This document shows positions 1 to 9,746 of a stretch of DNA of 33,309 bases, one piece after another. A program made the translations under genes and the position numbers. Origin of the DNA: Apostichopus parvimensis. Taxonomy: Eukaryota; Echinodermata; Holothuroidea; Aspidochirotida; Stichopodidae. The notes beneath the pieces are model-generated. The model worked only from the letters and a program-made list of their open reading frames with translations, made no database searches and had not been told where the DNA came from. Positions within the stretch are counted from its first letter, which is position 1. Each line of letters begins with the position of its first letter. The stretch spans positions 19,178 to 52,486 of the forward strand of contig KN883810.1 in assembly GCA_000934455.1 (NCBI GenBank), given 5' to 3'.

Positions 1-103
1 GCGGTATACTGCGCACCTTTCACGGACCGTATGGTACATGTAATAACCGCTGCATGTCTATATGATATGTACATAAACATGTTGAAAAATGTTGGATTTA
101 TAT
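1..103 (+). repeat. Fragment of dispersed element (matches 2148-2250)
   Basis: About the first 95-100 bases are almost identical to 2148-2245 in the same orientation, from GCGGTATACTGCGCACC through CATGTTGAAAAATGTTGG. The copies diverge right after this, where the left copy runs into a TA microsatellite. The left end may continue outside the window. Confidence 0.85.
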
Positions 104-470
104 ATATATATTCAATGAGAAATCGACTGAACGTAGATCTTATAAATAACAAAATAAGGTTTTCCAAGAACATTTTGACTGCGATGACATCCATACAACC
201 ATTTATAAAAACTGTGATTTATTTTCCAGCAAAATGAAAAGACATTTGGAAGTTATCTTCTAACAAACATAGCTGATAAACAAAATGTTAAATAGCAGTC
301 TCGTTTCAACTGTGAGTGCGCAACATTGTCTGACTGTGACCGGCTCCCCCACCCCCCCCCTCTCCTGCCACCCTCTTCCTTTGAGCATTTGTTGACAATG
401 ACAGGTACGTCTCAAAGGACACCACTTTCCTATCAAACTCAAAATTTGCATTCTTTAATTTTTCACTTAC

Positions 471-596
471 TTTGGGATTGATGTGTACTCATCCCTCATT
501 ATGAAGTCCAGTCTAGGAGAAGCTGGCTTTTTCAGTTTTGGTAACTGGGGCAGGACATAAGTATCTTCCTGCACATGCCTCTCTTGCAAGGGCAGT
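471..596 (-). CDS. SKA1: SKA1-like exon 4, linker into microtubule-binding domain
   Basis: The acceptor TTTTCAAGCAG and donor GTAAGTG bound one base, 41 codons and two bases. The peptide has PQLPKLKKPASPRLDF followed by IMRDEYTSIP, a basic linker that leads into the C-terminal domain. No following exon is visible in 1-470. Confidence 0.72.
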
Positions 597-3359
597 CTGC
601 TTGAAAACGAAGAATAAAAGCTAAACTAGCTCTCACTGTGCATCAATAAATCTGCCAAAATTGTTGGGCATGAAGCCACCAAAAATTATCAATTCTCCCC
701 CATCCACAGCAAGGTTGGAACAATAGGTTATATTCATGAACATATAATATTCAGTTATCAATTTATAAATAAATTAAAGAGCTGCAGCAAAGGTTATATT
801 AAATTGACACCTGTGCCTTATTTGTACCCCGTTATGTTGATATTCATGGAGTGGGAAGATGATGGGGCTATGAAGAAATAGGAGGGTGATTCCAATTCTA
901 ATGAATCATTACCATAGATCAAACTACAGTCCTTAATATGAATAGTTACATTATTCAGGCTTTCAAAACTAAACACCAATCTGATAAATTACATTGCCTT
1001 TACTTTAAATTTGTTAATAGCTGCCAGCATAGATAACGGCCGAAAATTATATCGAGATAAGGGCAAGCAGACCATCGGTCTTCAAGAACTGATTTTACCT
1101 CCTAAAAATTACCTAGGTAACAGGTTTACAAAAGCAAAGCTTAACTGTTGAACCATCAAAAATCCACCAGTTAACTCAAACTGTAACAAGAGAAACACAC
1201 TATTTGGTTCTTGTTTTGACTACAGGGTACTTTCATTTTTCAGAGTGAAGGTAGGAGGGGTGAGTTCCCCTTGCCCTCCCCTAGGGAGGCACATGTCTGA
1301 CAGGGACAGAGACACCACATCCACTGCATAAAACATAAGGTTCAGGGGTCAAATATTGTGAATTTCTTTATCTATTAGGTGTAATTGAAAATTCAATTCA
1401 CCTTTCTTGACACTCCTGTTGGTCATCTTTCTTCATCACTTGCAGGTGATGTGGGACATTCTCCATCATGTGGTTCAAATCTTTCACTAAATGATCAAGT
1501 TCTTCATTCAGTTTCTGTGATAAAAAACAAAGAAGAAAGAAAAAAGAAAAAGAATACTAAAACAATAAAAAGGATAAACATGTAAAAAAATATACCGGGC
1601 ACATTGTGTATGTCTATTTTTCCCCGACAATATTTAAAGAAAAGCACACATCAGTAAGAATGTTGAATATAAAAAAAATCCACTAAAAAGGACATTTGAT
1701 CAGAAATCATTAAATATTAAGGCAATAAGTTGACTTGAAAAGAGAGGAAGAATATCGTCTAGAAAAGGATTCAAACCAGTGTAATCCTGTGCTATACCAA
1801 CCCTGATCTATTCAGCTCTTAATTGGTGGGCAATGGTGGGTACATGCATATGCGTAGGAGGCGGGGAGGGCTAGGGGGGCTGCAGCCCCCCCAACCAAAT
1901 ATTTTTGTGAAAATTTGGCCAATATGCTGAGAATTTTTCAGGCACCTACTGAAAGAAAAAAAATTTGCAATGATATAGCTAAAGGAAATCAATAGTTCCA
2001 AAAAATTGTCCTTGGTAATTAAAATAAAGGTCTATGCTTGCCCTACTAATTTGCCATTACTAATTTAAAAGAGAGTTTTGACATAATTGGCCCTCCATGC
2101 CTTTTCTCCATCTACATAAGACATTTCGTTGTTTACATTAGCATCCCGCGGTATACTGCGCACCTTTCACGGACCGTATGGTACATGTAATAACCGCTGC
2201 ATGTCTATATGATATGTACATAAACATGTTGAAAAATGTTGGTTTTATTTTTCGGGCAAGTCGTTACAGCCCCCCCCCCCAAATCAAATTGGGCCCCTAC
2301 GCCTATGGGTATATGGCCATCTCGTTGCTGCAGCTGCCAGTCAGAAATAACAGAAATGGGGGTGAGGGTGGGGTGAATTAAGCTATGTTGCTTTTAGATA
2401 AATTAATTAATTAATAGATTAATCAAAAAACATTCACCGACCTGAGCTGTACTGAGCTCCTCTTTCTTAGTCTTGATGCACTTTCGTAGGCTCATCAAAA
2501 TCAATTCCATTTCACAAAGGTCCTGATTTATAGAGGCCAACTGGTCCCTGCATTCTGTACCTCGTGTAGATGGATTCAGAGCTGTTGTATTTATTAAGAA
2601 AGTATCGGGAATGATATAATGATTTTAAGGAATAAATTAGTCAATATTTTGCAGGGAATAATTAAGTGAAAAAGCTTGGTTAAGACTTTGAAGGCTACGA
2701 ACTTTGCCTCTTATAAACTACTATGGTTCTTTATAGTAAAACTGCTATTGATTTTTTCACTGGCATAACAGACTAGCAGTATTCCCATTTTGAGATACCG
2801 GATAAATTTTTCACTGTCCTGAGAAAAAAATTGTCATCTTCGATCACTCAGGTCATATACTCATATCCAGGGTAAATTTTGTCTAGTTTTCCCTGGGACA
2901 ACAAGATCTTACTCTTTATCTTGGACCACTGGACAATGAACCATTACAAATTTGCCATGTCATCTCTAATACTGTTGTTTCTCTAGAAGACCGACAGTCC
3001 AATGCTTTCATTATGCATAGCTATTTCACTAAATATACATACTTTATAGTCCCTTTTTCCTTTAAACTGGCCTTTTCTCGAGGTCTAGAGCTTTATGAAA
3101 ATCAAACCTGATTTTCCCCCATATTCCAGTGACCATTAGTTGAATATATTTTACTGTAGCACCATGAAAAGCACTGCTTTGTTTTGGGGTACAAGGGAGG
3201 AAATATATCACATACAGTACAAAATCTACCGTGAATTGGATGAACTACTACTTAGACTAAGACTTACCAACAGCAGCCAAGTCCATACATGTTGCTAAGC
3301 TCTCTAATTTACATCCAAAGTGATCGTCTAGTTCTTGGATTGTTTGGCAATGCATTTTT
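471..3359 (-). CDS. SKA1: SKA1-like spindle and kinetochore-associated protein, 5' part (3' end outside window)
   Basis: Four exons read on the minus strand: 3268-3359 (ATG at 3355-3353), 2442-2581, 1402-1514 and 471-596. Phases 1, 0, 2 and 2 join cleanly and give about 155 residues. The N-terminal two thirds is helical, with heptad-like leucines (ECRDQLASINQDLCEMEL, then KLNEELDHLVKDLNHM). It ends in MENVPHHL, which matches the ENVPxHL signature I know from SKA1 after its coiled coil. The last visible exon carries a basic, proline-containing linker and FIMRDEYTSIP, which corresponds to the start of the microtubule-binding winged-helix region. SKA1 works with SKA2 and SKA3 at the outer kinetochore to hold spindle microtubules in mitosis. 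The winged-helix exons should lie left of position 1. The identity rests on remembered motif spacing and length, not on a search. Confidence 0.78.
1402..1514 (-). CDS. SKA1: SKA1-like exon 3, end of coiled coil with ENVPxHL motif
   Basis: The acceptor TTATCACAG and donor GTGAATTG bound 37 codons plus two bases. It contains KLNEELDHLVKDLNHM and MENVPHHLQVM. This is the most diagnostic exon for the SKA1 assignment. Confidence 0.78.
1845..2312 (+). mobile_element. Non-autonomous dispersed element, full copy
   Basis: The left end reads TGCGTAGGAGGCGGGG and runs into GGGGGGCTGCAGCCCCCCC. The right end, CCCCTACGCCTATGG after a C13 run, is an imperfect inverted counterpart (GGCGTAGGGG on the other strand). 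Two blocks, 1880-1980 and 2148-2312, recur in the same relative order, inverted, at 16005-16365. That shared arrangement supports a single unit of about 470 bp. No transposase was seen, so it looks like a MITE- or SINE-sized non-autonomous element. The class is unknown. Confidence 0.65.
2442..2581 (-). CDS. SKA1: SKA1-like exon 2, coiled coil
   Basis: The acceptor is AATACAACAG. Two bases complete an Ala codon, then 46 codons run to STAQ. The donor CAG|GTCGGTG is weak, but the alternative GTGAATG four bases later would put a stop codon in the next exon, so phase 0 at 2442 is chosen. Residues LCEMELILMSLRKCIKTKK form the helical core. Confidence 0.75.
3268..3359 (-). CDS. SKA1: SKA1-like exon with start codon
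   Basis: The acceptor TTTACAG sits only four bases upstream of the ATG (codon at 3353-3355), so an additional non-coding 5' exon is expected farther right. The coding part is 29 codons plus one base, beginning MHCQTIQELDDHFGCKLESL. The donor is GTAAGTC, phase 1. A possible leader-exon donor (GTAAGAG) lies at 4049-4050 on the minus strand, but this is only a suggestion. Confidence 0.72.
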
Positions 3360-3739
3360 CTGTAAAGGAACATCAAATTATAAATGATAACCAACTAAGC
3401 TCAACAATATACACAGCCATAATGAACATTAATATATAGTTACGTATGTTATTGTTAGTACTATTGTATCAGTTGAGATGCAAAGTAGATTTTGCAGCGT
3501 TTACATGACTGGTCAGTTAGTTCAATCGGAAATGTGGATCTTGTAATCATATATTTAAGGACACATTTGCATTAGTTTACTATTATATATATTGAACCAG
3601 CCTCTGCTGTTTGGCTTGTAAAACTACTACTAGTTGAGTTGAGTAACACAGAGTAATTTTTGGAGATGTTTATTTTCATTTCGCTAAATCTTTCTGAGCC
3701 TAGCTATAGCAGTCTGGGGCACAGGCACTTTCATCGTTA

Positions 3740-3915
3740 CAATAGGCCTACTATAAAATCGCACGTTGGTTACAACTGGTCAGTGTACGCTATACGTTTT
3801 TTTGTATCTAGGAAGTAGGGTAGATACAGGCTAGGCCAACGTTTGGGATCGCATGTAGGCTACTGCCTAGGCCTACTGTATGTTTAGATTTAACTAGGCC
3901 TAGGCCTAGTATTAG
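3740..3915. repeat. TAGGCCTA-rich segment
   Basis: GGCCTA/TAGGCC words cluster here (about 3744, 3868 and 3896-3910, including CTAGGCCTAGGCCTAG). The same words appear singly near 16360 and 17660. It looks like simple-sequence enrichment, not a gene. Confidence 0.4.
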
Positions 3916-4202
3916 TAGCAGTTAGCCTATCGTTAGGTCATAAATGGTAAGTCTATCATAGTCAGGGCAGAATTGGGGGCCTGCATATCTTTCATGTACA
4001 AAAACCAAGACTGAAGCCTCACGTTAGAAAAATATAGGTCTATCTCTTACTGTTCAGCTTAGCCAAGGTCATTTGCTTCGGCTAACGTATGTTAGTAACA
4101 CAACACATGCACACAACATAAGTTAGGTACGATTCAGTCTAGTAATTGTCAACTACTGTCATCATGTCGTATTTAAAATTGCCGGGAGTAAATAAAGAGG
4201 GC

Positions 4203-4262
4203 AGCATGTCAGAACAACATGCAAGAACAACATGCAAGAACAGCATGCAAGAAAAACATGCA
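4203..4262 (+). repeat. 13-bp tandem repeat, about four units
   Basis: The unit is AAGAACAACATGC, with a few substitutions in the third and fourth copies. It lies upstream of the SKA1-like gene. The short open frame across it on the minus strand only translates the repeat. Confidence 0.8.
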
Positions 4263-5734
4263 TATGGAACGCGAAAAGGGCAAACTTAGTTCGTTGTTTT
4301 AACTTATGTTGTCGCCATCGGCGCTGTTCAACTTTTGCGTTCCATACATACAAGGAGTTTTTCTTTCACATATAAGCCATTATTTGGTTTACGCGTGGTG
4401 CGGATGCCATGCACTGGCACATAAATGCACAACCGAAAATCCACTTACTGCCACACAGTGTGAAGAGCCGTCTCTAGGGCTCGGTATATTGTACTCAAAT
4501 ATTTGAAATTCTTACTGATTTCAATATATTCAGTTAGGAAAATAGTAACGAAAATTCGTCAGCCTGAGACGCATAACAATCGGTGTATACTTTTCAAAAG
4601 AATAAATTGAATACAGTGAGGAAAACGGAAAAGTTAATATAAAATCAAACAACAAATACAGTATGTAATACTATATTTGGAAAAGTAAAAAGCATGCCCC
4701 TTCAACCCCCTCCGCCTATCTCGCTAAAAAAAAACTTCATAAAAAAGTGTTTAGTGATAACATTCTTCACAAATTGATTCCTGTCTAGAAAGATTAATGC
4801 AGCTTCTCTATACTAATCTTGCCGAAGCTGGATGAGCTCATATTCAAGCCCAATTCAGAGAAACATATATAGTTTTTTTTTCTGGATATAAAATTCCTAT
4901 ATAAATTCAGATTGACAAGTGAAACTTTTTGACAATTCTCTGCTTTTCGGGGACAAACCACAAAACTATCTGAACTCTTCCCATCAAAAGGAATTATCCG
5001 TGCAATCCATCTAACTTGAAATGCCAATATATGAATGGTTTGCAATAAAGGTCACTTTCAGTTGAAAAGCAAAAGCCCACACAAATACATATATACAATA
5101 TGGGAAAGGGTATATTTCAATAACAAAATGGGTACTTTTAATCAAGGAAAATGGCACCATTCAGCTAGCTGATATTACCTATAGCTATTTATTATTTATA
5201 CAGTTTGTCTATCATAACGGAAATGAAAGGATAAGTGACACGTTTGTAACAAAGGGATCAAAACTCTCGTCATCCTGAAATTATCTTGTACCGATCTTCA
5301 TGACTTCAAATCGATGTTGTCAGCTCTTTCACTAACAAAACTTAAATACTATGTATCCTGTTTCTTCTTTTCGAAAGTTCGACGATAATGTTACTGATGT
5401 ATTCAGCTTGATTTGTTAACAACGTTTAACAACGTATAGCCTAATTAATAAAACCCAATCAGCCGGTCTTCCCTTGATAGAAAGATAATTCGTCATGGTC
5501 ATGGGTGGAAGACTTACCTTTATCATCATAAATAGGCGCCGACGAGGGCGTAGCGAGGAATTTGCCAAGGAAGGGGCGAAGCTTGAAGCAAACAATCTAA
5601 GTTTCTCGGCCTTTTGTGTAGTATCTGTTCTCTTTCGAGGGAAATGGTGATGCACACCCGAAGATGATCACACAGTCACAGTCCCGATGCAAGGGGACTG
5701 GGGTTGAGAGCGGATCAGTCGTTCGATTTTCTTG

Positions 5735-6010
5735 CCCAGGTTCTTTCCTGTGCGACTTTTTCATAATAAGTATCATAGCGTAGCGCCATCATAAGTTGGC
5801 GCAAAGCGTAGAATAAAATTTTGGCCGAAAATGCTGCAGATCGCTGGAAATGGCACTTCCCATGCCTTGTAAGTTGCATCTTAGCATTTTCTATTTTGAA
5901 ATTACTAGCGATATCATAAAAAAAAATTAAAAAAAATATGCTCAAGCGGTCGCCCCTTCGCCCCCCCCCCCCCCCCGCCTGGGCGCCGGATTCCCATGCA
6001 CAATTTCTAC
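5735..6010 (-). repeat. Probable dispersed repeat segment with C16 run
   Basis: This segment carries a 16-C run at 5961-5976 bordered by GGCGCC-type words and an AT-rich middle. Its look is like the other element ends in the window (homopolymer next to GGCGCC or GCGTAG words). It gives a 118-codon minus-strand frame whose poly-Gly stretch is just the C run. No second copy is visible in this window, so the call is by resemblance only. Confidence 0.3.
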
Positions 6011-6992
6011 AAGAAGGAAACAGTAAGACGTAACATAGTTCTATGTTATATGGATCAACGATTGATTGCATAAGATGTGCACTAATTTATCACCACTTTA
6101 TAATTGTTCTCTCGCTATATACGCTCGGCAAGTTTCCCATTTATAATTTACCTTTGGCCTTTTTATTTGATGAGTAATATTCTTGGATGTTAATCGCGTG
6201 AGCTATAAACAGATTACCCCAGTCTTTCAATTTTCGTTTTGCTTTCTTTCTTTCTTGCACATTTTCCTGATACAGAAGAACATTCGGGCGGATGGATATA
6301 GATTCTGATAGGAGTATGTCACATTATCGCCTCGGAATTAATAACCAGTGAAGCAAAGAAAATAGTGAGGGCGCCCAATGACAAACAAACTCTGATGCAT
6401 GTCGATTTAATCGGTACCGTTATACAAATGACAGGTGTAAGCCTGAGAATGGGACGATGTGCCTCTGCGTGATGATGTCATACTAAAGGACGTACAACCA
6501 AATTTAAGTGATGACGTCTGCAGTTTCATGGATTGTTTACTTGTCAGTCTATTTCAGGCATAGGTCATGAGCACTGTCACGTAAGAAAACGCCATTACCG
6601 CATTTACCAAATGGGCGAGGGCCACAGTCTACTGGGCTCCCAAAACTAGAAGGCCAATAAAAATGAAAGGGGGGGGGGTGGTGGGGGAGTTAAATCGACC
6701 TATCAGAACGTTTCACCAAATATCTTATTCTGTTCCTAACTATAGGTTGTAGCCAGACCTGACTGGGGTTGGCAGGAGTTGGGGTGGGTTTTCAGAAAAT
6801 ATGGGATAATGATAAAGCTCTTCGAAAGTGGTAATGCTAGTTTTGGTGTCTTATTGGAATACCATTCTTTTCAGAAATCGAGTGCTAAATGAGAGAAAAA
6901 ATGTGAATTTTTTTCTACTACTTTATTATTAAAAAAGAGCAAAGAGTGAAATAACAGAAAACTTAACAAGTTTGTACAACTGTAGAAATTCT

Positions 6993-7044
6993 CATACCCA
7001 GTGCCTGAGTACCATTCGCATACCCAGTGCCTGAGTACCATCTT
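6993..7044 (+). repeat. 26-bp tandem duplication
   Basis: Two adjacent units begin CATACCCAGTGCCTGAGTAC and are identical over the first 23 bases. Confidence 0.9.
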
Positions 7045-8100
7045 TCGTCTTCTATTTTTGTAGATTTTAGTTAAAATATGGAACTATATCATATCCAATG
7101 GCCTACTACCCAGCAAGCCTGAAATGATATGTGTACGTAATACGTTTACATGCATGATGTATCCTTTTACAAACTCGTATATGCACTCAGCTGACTTCAA
7201 CTGCCCACGTATGATCATTTTACATACCAGTGACAATACTTAATTTCGACTATGTTTCTGTTTTAGAAATCCGAAGGTGAACATTGTTCCGGAAATTTTA
7301 CAAAATTTACTCATAGTTATCCACATTGTACACTAAGTACCCTGCTTTATGTAGTATGACAAAGATACTATGATGTTGGAACATGTAATGCAATCAGTAC
7401 ATCATGAATTAAATGTGGAAAAAATCCAAAGATTTGTTTCAACAAAATAACTCAATTCTATATATACAAACGTTAAAAATGGTAAATTTTTTGTCTGAGA
7501 AAGATTGAGATGAGGCACAGAACCACCATAATGAAAGTCTTAGAAGATTAACTGATTTTAAATACATAGAGAAATATCCAGTAACTCAAGAGTAATGCTA
7601 AATATGTCATAAACATTTTGAATCAACTGATACGTAACGTACTATTGCAGTAACAGAGGACCCTGAAATTGCAAAAGCAGTTGCAGCCTCTTTGAAATGA
7701 AAAAGGTTTCGGCCATTTTGAAGTTTAATTATATTTATAATCTAGCTGAATGCACAGATCTAAATGTAATGTGACGCTTCTAAATGAAATAATTTGGGTT
7801 GTTTTTTTCTCACTTATATGTGTAATGTTCAGCATTAAAATCACTTAATTTATCAGTTTCAAACAAGAACCTGACCAATCAAACGCAATGACCCATACAG
7901 TAATCTATGTATGATAATAATTTCACATACAATATGTTTTAGTGCAGACTTCTCCCTTTAAATGTAATATGCCTCATTAATGACAAGTTTTCATCCTTTC
8001 ATAGAAACTACTGCTGACCTGTGCAGTAAATGAATATTCATATCTTTAGTTGTAAGGTCATCCAGTTGGGGTATTCTTTTCTAGATAATGTGTTTTCATT

Positions 8101-8211
8101 TCATGCTTCATAGCACTTGTTTTGACAGTATGAGCAGTATGAATACCCTGTTTGCATTAGATAATGGTTCCTAACTGTTGATACTGTCGGTACAAGTGCT
8201 TTGAAGCATGA
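8101..8211 (+). ncRNA. Candidate microRNA precursor hairpin
   Basis: The 5' arm 8101-8138 pairs with the 3' arm 8174-8211. TCATGCTTCA pairs with TGAAGCATGA, AGCACTTGT with ACAAGTGCT, GACAGTAT with ATACTGTC, and an inner AGCAGT with ACTGTT. This leaves three single mismatches (8111/8201, 8121/8191, 8132/8180) and a few G-U pairs. The terminal loop is about 35 nt. The arm length, internal small bulges and loop size fit an animal pre-miRNA of about 110 nt. The complementary arms are also palindromic, so transcription from either strand would fold. I do not recognise a known mature sequence. A small foldback transposon is the main alternative. Confidence 0.45.
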
Positions 8212-9601
8212 CAGGAGAGAACAGTATAGAGTGGTATTAGCATTTACAAAATTGGTCCCATCTGGCTGGTAAGGTCTGTCAGTATATAATGCTGCATGTG
8301 TAATGGATAATCACTCCAGTATTATTAAAGCATTATTTCAGTTGTATGCAGCCCCTTTAAGGTGATTCTTCCCCCCTCCTCATTCATATGCCCCATCTCT
8401 CCAAGGAACCACAGATCAGCCTTTGTATTTATCCAATTAGAAGTGAAAAGTTAAGGGAAGGTATCTCTACCTGTTCCTTAAAGCTCTGATACTTTCTAAG
8501 AAAAGTCACCCAAGAAAGAGCCTGGGCAAGAAAAACCAAACAACTGATCCGTTCTCAACGCCAAACCCCTTGCATCGAGACTGTGACTGCCTGATCATCG
8601 TCAGCAGTGTATCTCAGTTCCTCAATGCTACATGCATGAATAAGTTTTCCTTGAAGTTCCTGCTAACAAGTCAACATCACAAATGCTCAACTTAAAGGTG
8701 GTAATACTTTCAAATACATGACGAAAATGTCAAGAGAATATCTTGTTGGATTTCTATCAAATTCTCAATTTTGTTCTCCACAAGACTTATCACACCTGCA
8801 GCTCAACGGATCTTTTTTCACCGGGCCAGACCGTCCCAAGAATGGACAGCTGACCTTCACTTTTATTCAATCACTGGTCACAAAAAGGGAGGCTTCTGGA
8901 TTGCTTTGATAATACTATGAATTGAATAGCTTGAAGATTCTGTATCTGAATTTACATATCCACAGACAAATTTTTCGGGGGTAAAATTTAGAGCTTGAGT
9001 ACAGTTCAGCAACATGGACTACTCAGTATGTATATACCTTTATGCGATAGTATCACAACAAGGTTTGTAGATTCATGACATTGCTTCTGTCATTCCTTAA
9101 GCAGTTATGTGGATTGCAACTGTTTGAATAAATGAGATAGCAGACCAAAATCTCTTGATTCGATGACCAGACCAATTCATAACATGACAACAAATGGTTT
9201 GTCACAAGTGATGACACAATTCCTCTTCCTCTAGAGGAAGTTGAAGAGCGGGTATGATAGTTCTAACCTTGGCCATCCTCCACCCACCCCCTCCCAACAG
9301 ACCTCCCCCCCACCCGGCCCACCCCTAAAAAAAGGATTGGAAAAATTGAAATACTCTAAGCTTGAACTTTCTGAAGTTAGGAAAAATCTACCCTTTCCAT
9401 CTTGCAGCCTGTCTTCCAGTAAAGGGAGACCTACAGCAAGAAACCATCACAAGTTAATCTGGATAATAATAATCTTAATCCTCGACTTCCTCTCTACTTC
9501 CTTGTATTAAACTGGCTTGAGATTAGGCATAAATTCAAGATGATGATAAAATTGACATGTGTTTCAAGTTTTGTCTGTCCCTGATAGTCCAATAATATAT
9601 C

Positions 9602-9746
9602 TTAAAGTTTTTGTTGAAATTTTTCATCTCGTAAGGCCTTTTCTCGTTTCTCAAGGTCTGTGTGTATCCTTGATGGCAGCTCTGGCTGTGTGAACCAATC
9701 TGCAGCAAAATCTCTTATGCTTTCTGGTCTTTTGCTCAGAACATCC
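9602..9746 (-). CDS. RIIAD1: RIIAD1 exon 3, RIIa helix 2 and C-terminus
   Basis: The acceptor is CATTTACAG. One base completes a Gly codon, then 47 codons (DVLSKRPESIRDFAADWF onward) and TAA. A possible AATAAA on this strand is at 8862-8867, which would give a 3' UTR of roughly 0.7 kb. That is uncertain. Confidence 0.92.

Larger units (their letters stand above)
597..2441. other. Introns of the SKA1-like gene between exons 2 and 4
   Basis: These stretches (597-1401 and 1515-2441) are AT-rich with no other supported exon. The second holds the mobile-element copy at 1845-2312 and an AATTAATTAATTAAT microsatellite at about 2401-2415. Confidence 0.6.
3360..9601. other. Intergenic region between SKA1-like and RIIAD1 genes
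   Basis: No exon with acceptable splice sites and a recognisable protein was found on either strand. It should contain the SKA1-like promoter and leader exon on the left and the RIIAD1 3' UTR on the right. It also holds the tandem repeat at 4203-4262, the repeat-like segment 5735-6010, the 26-bp duplication at 6993-7044 and the hairpin at 8101-8211. Confidence 0.55.

Noticed and set aside
1385-1585. A plus-strand frame of 66 codons
   Set aside because: It is antisense to SKA1-like exon 3 and runs into a lysine tract.
2178-2381. An open frame that starts with the same peptide as one at 31-237
   Set aside because: Both are translations of the same dispersed repeat. The peptides diverge where the repeat copies end.
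4203-4262. Possible CRISPR-like array
   Set aside because: The units are contiguous 13-bp repeats without spacers, and the DNA is clearly animal.
5715-6071. A 118-codon minus-strand open frame
   Set aside because: Its poly-Gly stretch is a C16 run, it has no recognisable domain and it sits in a repeat-like segment.
8718-8909. A 63-codon plus-strand frame
   Set aside because: Short, with no recognised motif, and lying in the presumed 3' flank of RIIAD1.
9241-9510. A proline-rich plus-strand frame of 89 codons
   Set aside because: Low-complexity C-rich sequence just downstream of RIIAD1, with no splice or start context and no homology seen.
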